Shown: piece after piece, positions 1-11,214 of the stretch
How positions within the stretch are numbered: position 1 is the stretch's first letter
Layout: each line of letters opens with the position of its first letter
Origin: Pseudoalteromonas sp. BSi20652
GTDB lineage: Bacteria > Pseudomonadota > Gammaproteobacteria > Enterobacterales > Alteromonadaceae
Assembly (NCBI RefSeq): GCF_000239855.1
Contig: NZ_BADT01000218.1
Location: 1-36,803, forward strand
Length of the DNA stretch: 36,803 nucleotides
Direction: 5' to 3'
Notes under the pieces: model-generated
What the model was told of the DNA's origin: nothing
The model's input: the letters and a program-made list of their open reading frames with translations, nothing else
The model's database searches: none
Program-made: the position numbers and the translations under genes

Positions 1-105
1 TTTTTTGTTGCTTGAAGGGTATACAATTGGCATGAATCTTTGTCTAGTTAGGATACGATTTTTGCATCGTTAAATAGACCCCATAATCAGGCGAACAGAA
101 CTTAC

Positions 106-3231
<3,126 letters not shown>

Positions 3232-3262
3232 CTAAATATAGCTAAAAATAATCACAGGGGTT

Positions 3263-4126
3263 ATGCTTAAAGCTCTCCTTTATTTATCCAAAACTATCAT
3301 TGTAATTATGCGCTATAACATTAAAGACATACTCGATATTGGTCCGCACTGTATAGAGCGCTTTATTGATTCACAAACGCTCGCGCAAATGCCAAACCTT
3401 GAAATAGCACTTGCGGGTTGCTCAAACCTATCGGGTCGTTATTGCGTAGCACGCTCAGCACCGCTAGAACATACACTTTTTTATACGCTTGCAGGGCAGG
3501 GTAAATTAACAACACAAAATGAGCAGTACACACTTAATGCCAATACACTTATTGTGCTACCAGCAAAGCAAAGCTTTGAAGTAAAAATTGATGCTGAACA
3601 TTGGGATGTTATTTGGTTAAACCTTGCAAATACTAAACGTTGGCAGCATTTAAACTTAGCGCAAGCACTGGTACTAACCGAGCAAAAACTTGAACCGTTA
3701 CACCTTGCTATGGAGCTTTTATACAGCGAGCCCAATGCTAATTTACGCGAAAGCGTAACGCCTATTTTAAGTCATTACTTAAATGCTACGCTGCAAAATA
3801 ACTCACAGGGTGCGGCGCATAACCGTTTAATTAGTTTATTTGAAGAGGTAGATAAGCGCTTGCAGTTTGATTGGACAATAGAGGCAATGTGCGAACATGT
3901 GCATTACTCATCGCCGCATTTACATCGTTTATGCCAAGCGCAATTTGGTAAAAGCCCAATACAACAACTTATTTATTTACGCATTGAGCGAGCTAAAAAC
4001 TTATTGTTAAACACGGCTTGGCCAATTTCGCATGTCGCAAGTTATGTGGGGTACTCTAATATTTTTAACTTTTCAAAGCGCTTTAAAAAGTCAGTGGGTG
4101 TGTCGCCAAGCGAATTTAGAAAATAA
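3263..4126 (+). CDS. AraC-family transcriptional regulator, probably controls lacZ
   Basis: A 287-residue regulator with an N-terminal cupin-like sensing region (about 40-150) and a C-terminal pair of AraC helix-turn-helix units (about 190-287). The signature SHVASYVGYSNIFNFSKRFK and the terminal VGVSPSEFRK are typical. It is transcribed divergently from lacZ across a 67-bp gap, so it probably responds to a galactoside and controls lacZ; this is inference from position. The start is uncertain. The ATG at 3263 follows AGGGG only two bases away, which is too close for a normal Shine-Dalgarno, and adds a hydrophobic 15-residue leader. An in-frame ATG at 3308 gives a more usual N-terminus (MRYNIKDIL) but lacks a ribosome binding site. 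Confidence 0.9.
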   Translation: MLKALLYLSKTIIVIMRYNIKDILDIGPHCIERFIDSQTLAQMPNLEIALAGCSNLSGRYCVARSAPLEHTLFYTLAGQGKLTTQNEQYTLNANTLIVLPAKQSFEVKIDAEHWDVIWLNLANTKRWQHLNLAQALVLTEQKLEPLHLAMELLYSEPNANLRESVTPILSHYLNATLQNNSQGAAHNRLISLFEEVDKRLQFDWTIEAMCEHVHYSSPHLHRLCQAQFGKSPIQQLIYLRIERAKNLLLNTAWPISHVASYVGYSNIFNFSKRFKKSVGVSPSEFRK

Positions 4127-4206
4127 CGTTAGCGGCTCTCTATATTTGTATAAATTTACGGTATTGTGCGATTTCTTAAATTGCATTTTAGAGTTTTAGG
4201 TAGGTA

Positions 4207-4705
<499 letters not shown>

Positions 4706-4730
4706 CTAGTTGCTGCTCAATATATAGCGT

Positions 4731-4761
4731 AAAAAGCAGCTGAAGTTTCAGCTGCTTTTTT
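4731..4761. terminator. Bidirectional intrinsic terminator
   Basis: An 11-bp perfect inverted repeat (AAGCAGCTGAA / TTCAGCTGCTT) is flanked by A-rich sequence on the left and a T-run on the right. It can end transcription from both sides, between the RND remnant and the converging DUF3754 gene. Confidence 0.85.
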
Positions 4762-4783
4762 GTTGTTAAGTACACCTTGCAGG

Positions 4784-6019
4784 TTAATTATATTGAAAAA
4801 GGTTATCCCAGCGCTCATCCAAAATGGTTTTTGCGTGGTCTAAATTTATTGCGCTATACACATCATTAGTGCACGTTACTAAGCGCATACGCTCCAACTT
4901 TTCAAGCGCATCGCTAATTTCAAAATCAAGATCGCACTGGTATTTGCTTTTAAACCAATGCTCTATTTGTTCATCAAGCGTTTGGGCGGTTAAGCCGCTT
5001 TCTGATTTTAGTAAAAAGGTATACGCAAGCAGGGCTTCTTTTATGTCTTCTTCTTCGGCAGCGTCAATAAGCGTGTGAAAAACACCCGCGTTATTATCAA
5101 GGTTTTTAAAGTAGAGGTTATCGCTAAGCGCTTTCATAAATTTAATTTTACGGTTTTTAAACTTACTCCATTCTTTAAAAATAAAGCTGCCAAATACTCC
5201 CATGCCAATAGCAAAGGTAATAAAATGTTGTTGGGTCATTTCTACAGCTTCACTTCTAAAGCCACCCCAAAAAGCAAACAGAGCAAGCAATAATACGATT
5301 GATGCGCCAAGTTTAGTTATAAGTACCACTGCACCGCCAACTAAAGCCGATGAGCCAATAATTGCTTTATCAATAGGGCGCATGCGTACTTCGCTATTAG
5401 GAAATAGCATTTCGAGATCGGCCTTTGGCACATTTTGAAACAGCTTTACTATAGTTGAGCTTGGCTCAAATCCCATTGGCGTTTTATTTTTAGCTGTAAA
5501 ATAAGCGCTATCTTTAAAGCGAATAAACACGGCAACACGGTCGTAATTAGTAAAGTGCAGCGTTTTTTTACGCAAGCCCCAAAAGCTGGTAATCGTTTCA
5601 GTGAGTTGCGACTCGCCACGGCGATAAAATACCACCTCTTCAAAGTCGTCAAACTCAACTTCAAGGCGCACCTTAAATAGTGACTCTTCGTTTAATGCAT
5701 CTTGTAAGTCTTCATTGGTGATCACTTCAAAATTAGCGGCATTAAGCACCTTAGCAAAATCTTTAGCAAAATCTCGTTGGCACTGCGCTTTTTGATCCGC
5801 CGATACAGGCGCTAACGAACGCGTATCACTGTTGGGATCAAAAGGGGCGTAGTTGTTTTTAAGTGATTCAAGTGTTGAGTGGTAATCGTAATGAATAAGG
5901 CTGGCGAGTAAATCGCAAAATTGTTTAAACGATGTTTTTTGTGTACTGCTTTTAAGCTCTTCGCTACACATATCAACAATATCTTGCTTTCTAAAGGGAA
6001 TAAAACGCGCACTTTGCAT
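4784..6019 (-). CDS. DUF3754-family (TMEM143-like) membrane protein, function unknown
   Basis: A 411-residue protein that resembles the DUF3754 family, whose human relative is TMEM143. The N-terminal half is soluble and acidic with an RFIPFRKQDIV start. Residues about 150-170 (KKTLHFTNYDRVAVFIRFKD) are the most family-like stretch. Three hydrophobic segments lie at about 218-235, 238-254 and 265-281, followed by a charged KEWSKFKNRKIKFMKALSDNLYFKN segment and a helical C-terminal domain. It has no signal peptide. No enzymatic motif is recognised. It stands alone: it converges with the RND remnant and is divergent from the yqaA-like gene, so context gives no functional clue. Confidence 0.8.
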   Translation of the reverse strand: MQSARFIPFRKQDIVDMCSEELKSSTQKTSFKQFCDLLASLIHYDYHSTLESLKNNYAPFDPNSDTRSLAPVSADQKAQCQRDFAKDFAKVLNAANFEVITNEDLQDALNEESLFKVRLEVEFDDFEEVVFYRRGESQLTETITSFWGLRKKTLHFTNYDRVAVFIRFKDSAYFTAKNKTPMGFEPSSTIVKLFQNVPKADLEMLFPNSEVRMRPIDKAIIGSSALVGGAVVLITKLGASIVLLLALFAFWGGFRSEAVEMTQQHFITFAIGMGVFGSFIFKEWSKFKNRKIKFMKALSDNLYFKNLDNNAGVFHTLIDAAEEEDIKEALLAYTFLLKSESGLTAQTLDEQIEHWFKSKYQCDLDFEISDALEKLERMRLVTCTNDVYSAINLDHAKTILDERWDNLFQYN

Positions 6020-6198
6020 AAATTTTTAACTACTGTGATAGGGAATCTAACTGCATGGGCACATAATAAAATATTCTTATAGATATTACTAATTTGTTAA
6101 CGCGTTAGTACGCTGTTTTCAGCGTGTATTAACCTAAATATGTAATTATTAGCTCATTGAATACTCTTGTTCTTATTTATAAGTGAAAAGGATTTACT

Positions 6199-6784
6199 AT
6201 GGCCATTCAAAAAAAGACTAAAAGAAAAAACGCGTAATTTTATCGACTCTAAGCATATGCTTAGCGGTATTACAGTGGCATCTTTTTTAGAGTCAACCAT
6301 AGTTCCTATTCCACTTGAGGCTGTATTAGTACCGCTAATGCAGGCTCGTCGTGAAAAGCTATGGCTTATTGCGTTAATGGCAACTTTGGGCTGTATAGTG
6401 GGCGCATTGTTTGGTTATGCGTTGGGTTATTACTTATTTGATGCAGTAGGCGATTGGATTATTAATACGTTTTCGAGCTCTGAGCAATTTGAAAGCGTTA
6501 AACAGCAAATGCAAGATCAAGGTTTTTGGTTTGTAATAACACTAGGCATAGTGCCTATTCCGTTTCAAATAGCGATGCTTGCAGCAGGCGCAACTAAGTA
6601 CTCTGTTTGGCTGTTTTTATTGGCCTCGGGTATTGCGCGTTCTATTCGTTACTTTGGCTTGGCTGTTATTGTTTATTATGCAGGTAATGAAGCTGAGCGA
6701 ATCATTAGCAAACATAAAACTAAGGCTATGATTGGCATTACTATTTTAGTGTTGGGATTGTGGGGACTTAGTACCTTTATTTAA
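6199..6784 (+). CDS. yqaA: YqaA/DedA-type (VTT domain) inner-membrane protein with frameshifted start
   Basis: The protein resembles small DedA-superfamily (VTT domain) proteins such as YqaA, with three to four membrane segments. Family-like blocks are ASFLESTIVPIPLEAVLVPL, ALFGYALGYYLFDAVG and ITLGIVPIPFQIAMLAAGATK. DedA relatives act in lipid handling and membrane homeostasis; the exact role here is unknown. The start is odd. The only ATG with a good ribosome binding site (AAGGA at 6188-6192, 6-base spacer, ATG at 6199) is out of frame with the body and ends at TAA 6235-6237. Removing one A from the A7 run at 6209-6215 would join it to the body and give MAIQKRLKEKTRNF. Otherwise translation needs a TTG at 6167 with no Shine-Dalgarno. 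Confidence 0.82.
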
Positions 6785-6978
6785 TAGATCTAAGTGGTTT
6801 TTTGTTTAGTGATCTCATTGTTTATTAATGTGAGTTTCGTCCTTATTGTTTGCACATTTACTACACTTTTTAACGTTTTCGTAAGGAAGTGTCAGTGAGG
6901 GTAATGCTTTGTAAATCATGAAATTAAAATAGAATGTTTGGGTCATAATGGGGATATTAATAATAAGGAATAACCTTA

Positions 6979-8340
6979 ATGACCAACTCCCTTTTTAAAG
7001 CTGCATTACCCTTAAGTCTAATTACTATTTTGTCGGGCTGCGGCTCTGATGATAGCTCAAGTTCTACAGGCTACATCCAATTGTATAACGGCTCTTACAA
7101 TAGCCCATATACGCGTTTGTTTGTTGAAGAAACAGAACGTTCAGGCGCTGATTTTGCCGATGTAACTACTCGCCATAACTATAGCACAGGCACTTATGAT
7201 GTAAGTTTTGAATACCTAGATGCTAACGACAGCTATATAACAATTAGCGACCAAGAAATTTCTATTAAAGGCGACAAAACACAGCTAGTAGTAATGAGCG
7301 GCAACTTTGATGAGCCTACATTTACAGAGCTTAGCGTACCTATTACAAGCGATACGGGTGAGTTTAACTTAGGGTTTTATAATATTGCAGGGGAGGATAC
7401 TAACTACGATATTTATTTAGCAACTGATGATGGCGTATTTGAAAGCGCGACACTTTTTTCATCGGCTCAATATTTAAGTGAGTTAGATCTGCAAAGCATT
7501 GATGAAGGCTATTACACTATTTACATAACCGAAGCGGGCAGCAGTGATGTTGTGTACGAGTCGTCATCTGTTTATTTATACGATGAAGCAAGCTATGTAG
7601 CAATGATCCGCCCAAGTTATGCTACAGAAGAAGGCGGTATTACGCTTGATGTAGTAACCGATAACAACTACGTTACTGAGCTTAAACATCAATCTGCCCT
7701 GGGGCAATTACGTTTTATAAATACGGTTGATGACTACTCGCCAGTGAGCTTTTCTGCTACACGCGGTACAACTGTAAACACAACAAATACAGTTGCTAGT
7801 GACTCTTATACAGATTATGTTGAACTTTCACCTAATAGTTACAGCGTAGCGATGTACGACGAAGAAGGTACAAAACTAGCTGATAACTTTTTAATGACGC
7901 TAGAGCGTGAGCAAAGTGCGGTGGGTATTTTTTATAACGACGTTGATAACGGTTTACGTATGATGAGCGTTGAAGAAAACCTAACACCAAGTAGTTACAG
8001 CCATACGGTATCGGTTGTAAACCTAATTGAAAGCTATGCAGGGCAGTCGGTTTCAGATGTTGATGTGTACTTTACACTTAACGGCGAAACGGTAGACGAC
8101 ACCAGTAACGTAGTCGATGGCCTAGATAAGTACGACCAAGAAGGGCAGGTTGTAGATAACGAAATTTACACGGTTTATGTTGTATATGAAGACAACGGCC
8201 AGCAAATTGTGCTTATTCAGCAAAGCGATATGGACTTTACACAAGAGGGTAACTACATATTGATTTTAGAGCATGATGAAACAACAAGCTCAGGTTATAA
8301 GATGACCCTAGATCGCACTATTACCGATAGTGTTGAATAA
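6979..8340 (+). CDS. Lipoprotein with four DUF4397-like repeats, function unknown
   Basis: A 453-residue exported lipoprotein. The N-terminus is a type II signal peptide with lipobox LSGC, so C21 is the lipidated cysteine. Glycine at +2 suggests sorting to the outer membrane. After a serine/aspartate linker come four units of about 100 residues, each opening with a similar beta strand: YIQLYNGS (about 32), LGFYNIAG (about 131), LRFINTVD (about 244) and VSVVNLIE (about 344). This resembles DUF4397 beta-sandwich repeats, though the match is weak by eye. The mature protein is acidic and rich in Y, S, T, D and E, as expected for a cell-surface protein. An AAGGAA ribosome binding site precedes the ATG. 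It is probably a single-gene unit with its own terminator. Confidence 0.75.
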   Translation: MTNSLFKAALPLSLITILSGCGSDDSSSSTGYIQLYNGSYNSPYTRLFVEETERSGADFADVTTRHNYSTGTYDVSFEYLDANDSYITISDQEISIKGDKTQLVVMSGNFDEPTFTELSVPITSDTGEFNLGFYNIAGEDTNYDIYLATDDGVFESATLFSSAQYLSELDLQSIDEGYYTIYITEAGSSDVVYESSSVYLYDEASYVAMIRPSYATEEGGITLDVVTDNNYVTELKHQSALGQLRFINTVDDYSPVSFSATRGTTVNTTNTVASDSYTDYVELSPNSYSVAMYDEEGTKLADNFLMTLEREQSAVGIFYNDVDNGLRMMSVEENLTPSSYSHTVSVVNLIESYAGQSVSDVDVYFTLNGETVDDTSNVVDGLDKYDQEGQVVDNEIYTVYVVYEDNGQQIVLIQQSDMDFTQEGNYILILEHDETTSSGYKMTLDRTITDSVE

Positions 8341-8362
8341 ACCTAAACATATTAAGTAGCAT

Positions 8363-8396
8363 AAAGCCTAAGCACTTTAAGTACTTAGGCTTTTTT
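8363..8396 (+). terminator. Intrinsic terminator after the DUF4397-like lipoprotein
   Basis: A 10-bp stem (AAAGCCTAAG at 8363-8372 with CTTAGGCTTT at 8384-8393) and an 11-base loop are followed by a T-run, 22 bases after the stop codon. Confidence 0.88.
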
Positions 8397-8466
8397 ATTG
8401 AACAAAATTTACCTACTCATTAATAATTAGGTACACTCAGGGCATAATAATTAATAAGAGTGTGCC

Positions 8467-11112
8467 ATGGATGATTTAGTTGGGTTAGCCGTCATAGTAA
8501 TACTGGTTGTAGTTGCCGGTGCTATTTGCGGCTTAATAGCGCTAGTGCAGTTAAATGGATTAAAACAAGAAGTTGCTGTTTTAAGGGCCAAAATAACACA
8601 TCTACAAACACATAAATCGATATCGCAAAGTGAACCTCAAAGTGAAGCATCTACGGTTCAGGCAGCGCTTTCAAGATCAGAGCCAATTACTCATAAAGCA
8701 CAGCCAAACTTAACGTCCCAAAACGCGTTGCCACCTGTAATAAATCAGCCATCAGCGCCTCCTAAAAAAGCCAAACCAGCTGAAGCATCAGCTATAGAAT
8801 TACTATTTAATAAATTACGCGCAGGGTTTGAAGAGAACTGGATGACCTGGATAGGCGCAGTTGCTCTTGCGTTTGGGGGCATATTTTTAGCTAAATACAG
8901 CCTAGAAGCGGGTTTATTATCGCCTGTAATGAGGTTGAGTTTAGGCGGCTTATTTGGGCTTGGCTTAATTGCAGCTGCGGCTTATTTACACCATAAACGT
9001 ATTATATTTGAAGGCTTTAATAATTACATACCCGCAGCGCTTGCTAGTGGCGGGTTTATTACCTGTTTTGCTTTAACGCTTTTAGCTTACAGCAGTTACG
9101 ACATGCTGAGCCCTACCGTGGCATTTTTTGCGTTAGCTATTATAGCAATTAGTGCAAGCGCGATGGCGCTTAGGTTGGGCCCGCTATTGGCCGTGCTTGG
9201 TATTATTGGCGCTTACAGCGTACCAATATGGGTTAGCACTGGCAGTGGTAACTTATTTGCGCTGTTAATGTATATTGGCTTTGTAAGCCTGTCGGCTGCG
9301 TTAGTTGCACATAAAGTGCAGCGAGCTTGGTTGTGGTATTTATTATGGGCTGGGCACATTGGCTGGTATTTAGTTGGTTTTACGCTACTTAAAGTTAATA
9401 CCGTTTGGTTAATGGGGGCATTTGCTTTACTTAGTATTATTGGGTTAATTGCTATACCGCGATTGGGCTTAAAATTGAATGTTAGAGAGCACCGCCCGCA
9501 CAGTTTAAAACGCTTACTTAAAGTGCTTCCAGATCACCTCTTATTACTCGCTTTTATAGCGCCCTTAATATTTACCATGCTAATAAGTCACTTTGATATG
9601 CAGTGGCAAACAATCGGCGTGTTAAGCATTGTATTAGTGTTGTTTTTAGTCCTTAAAAATAGCCGTTGGGATATTTGGCAGGGCGTAGCGTTAGTTATAT
9701 CAACGCTATTAGTGATAGGCGCTGAACGCACGCATCTTTCGCCAAATCTATTTGATGACGCACTCTTTATATTCAAAAATGAGTATGGTTTGGGTTTATT
9801 ACTCGGATTGTTACTTACCGCTTTTGGGCTCTATTACGGTAAAAAACAGATTAAGCGTTTAGCGTTTCATATTACGGGGGCATTTAGTGCATTTGTAATG
9901 ATAGCGACTTTATATACGCTTATTCCTAATTCTGCGTTAAGTACTGCATATCCACTTTGGGCCGTTGTATTGTGTATAGTGGCCGCTATTTTAATAAAGT
10001 GTGCGCAGCATAATACAACGCTATTTCAGCGTTTTACTTATTGGGTAGGGGCTAATGCCAATATTACGTTAGCAATTACCATGCTATTAAGTGACAGCGG
10101 CCTAACCATTGCACTTGCTGTGCAAGTACTGGTTATAAGTGTACTTATTAAGCGCTATAGCGTGCCTATGCCGCATTGGCCTATTAAAGCATTAGTTGCT
10201 GCGTTATTACTGCGCTTAACGCTTGCGCCTTGGACGCCAAGCTACGATGCGCTAACGGTATTTGGTTTGCATTGGAGTATTGTGGTTTATCCGTTATGCA
10301 TTGCGTTATTTTTTGCCGCAGCTAGGTGCTTTAAAGCATCTCAATTAAAAGTATGGGTAGAAGGTGCAGCCCTTCATTGTTTAGCGCTTTTTATTACCAC
10401 CGAAACAAGTTATCAGCTAGTTGGGCATTATCCGCAATTTGATTCCCTTAACTTTTACGAACAAATACTCCTTACCTGTAATTGGCTGGCATTAGGGTGC
10501 GTGTATTTACACAGAGCAAAACTTGCCGGTACGTTAGCTAAGTTATACCAAGTGGCGGGCTTTGCACTTGCAGGGTTGGCAGGGCTTTTTGCTATTAAAA
10601 CACTACTTGAAGACAACCCATTATTTGAATCACTTTACATAGGTGAGCTGCCAATATTTAACTGGTTATTACTATTGTGGTTAGTACCTGCAGGATTAAC
10701 GCTTTGGCTGGCCAAGCTTGTAAAACCAATAAATGCTAAAGCGACGCCATTTATATTGGCCGTTGCGGGTGGGTTTATATTATTGGCAATAAATAGCTTT
10801 ATTCGCCAATACTGGCAAGGTCCTTACATATACTTATCAAAAGGCGCAAGCAATGCCGAGCTTTATAGCTACTCTGTTATTTGGTTAGTAATGGGGGCGG
10901 GTACTGTTATTTTTGGTCATTTAAAAAACCAGTTATTAATACAAAAAATAGGCTTAGGCTTACTAGCTGCAGTTATTGTTAAAGTGTTTTTAATTGATAT
11001 GGCTAATTTAACGGGCTTACTTAAAGCGCTTTCGTTTATTGGATTAGGACTTTCGTTAGTGGGGTTAAGTTGGTTGTTTCAAAAGCTTAGAAGCCGTGCA
11101 AATCCGATTTAA
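8467..11112 (+). CDS. DUF2339 polytopic membrane protein
   Basis: An 881-residue protein built almost entirely of membrane segments. It has an N-terminal anchor (about 5-28), a short coiled stretch (about 30-50), a low-complexity linker rich in S, Q, P and K (about 50-110), then a long run of some twenty or more hydrophobic helices to the C-terminus. The entry to the membrane part, ENWMTWIGAVALAFGGIFLAKY, is the recognisable DUF2339 start, and GLLKALSFIGLGLSLVGLSW near the end is also typical. The family has no established function. The ATG at 8467 has a weak GAG upstream. It is flanked by terminators on both sides, so it is probably monocistronic. Confidence 0.88.
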   Translation: MDDLVGLAVIVILVVVAGAICGLIALVQLNGLKQEVAVLRAKITHLQTHKSISQSEPQSEASTVQAALSRSEPITHKAQPNLTSQNALPPVINQPSAPPKKAKPAEASAIELLFNKLRAGFEENWMTWIGAVALAFGGIFLAKYSLEAGLLSPVMRLSLGGLFGLGLIAAAAYLHHKRIIFEGFNNYIPAALASGGFITCFALTLLAYSSYDMLSPTVAFFALAIIAISASAMALRLGPLLAVLGIIGAYSVPIWVSTGSGNLFALLMYIGFVSLSAALVAHKVQRAWLWYLLWAGHIGWYLVGFTLLKVNTVWLMGAFALLSIIGLIAIPRLGLKLNVREHRPHSLKRLLKVLPDHLLLLAFIAPLIFTMLISHFDMQWQTIGVLSIVLVLFLVLKNSRWDIWQGVALVISTLLVIGAERTHLSPNLFDDALFIFKNEYGLGLLLGLLLTAFGLYYGKKQIKRLAFHITGAFSAFVMIATLYTLIPNSALSTAYPLWAVVLCIVAAILIKCAQHNTTLFQRFTYWVGANANITLAITMLLSDSGLTIALAVQVLVISVLIKRYSVPMPHWPIKALVAALLLRLTLAPWTPSYDALTVFGLHWSIVVYPLCIALFFAAARCFKASQLKVWVEGAALHCLALFITTETSYQLVGHYPQFDSLNFYEQILLTCNWLALGCVYLHRAKLAGTLAKLYQVAGFALAGLAGLFAIKTLLEDNPLFESLYIGELPIFNWLLLLWLVPAGLTLWLAKLVKPINAKATPFILAVAGGFILLAINSFIRQYWQGPYIYLSKGASNAELYSYSVIWLVMGAGTVIFGHLKNQLLIQKIGLGLLAAVIVKVFLIDMANLTGLLKALSFIGLGLSLVGLSWLFQKLRSRANPI

Positions 11113-11134
11113 CTTTATGAACACTTTATAAAGC

Positions 11135-11165
11135 AAAGCCCAGTGAAGATACTGGGCTTTTTGTT
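11135..11165 (+). terminator. Intrinsic terminator after the DUF2339 gene
   Basis: The arms AAAGCCCAGT and ACTGGGCTTT form a perfect 10-bp stem with loop GAAGAT, followed by a T-rich tail. It also lies 50 bp past the stop of the converging kinase gene, but on that strand it lacks a good U-tract. Confidence 0.85.
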
Positions 11166-11214
11166 TTACGCTATTACTTTATAGCTTTTAACTAGATCAC
11201 TTTTTACTAGCTTA

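Noticed and set aside
1-105. Part of a gene or terminator downstream of lacZ
   Set aside because: Only an ACGAT/ATCGT inverted repeat near 55-70 is seen, without a T-tract; no coding signal is clear in so short a stretch.
6208-6216. Programmed -1 frameshift at A AAA AAG
   Set aside because: The phase is right for a -1 slip, but the body of the gene needs +1; a -1 slip meets a stop at once.
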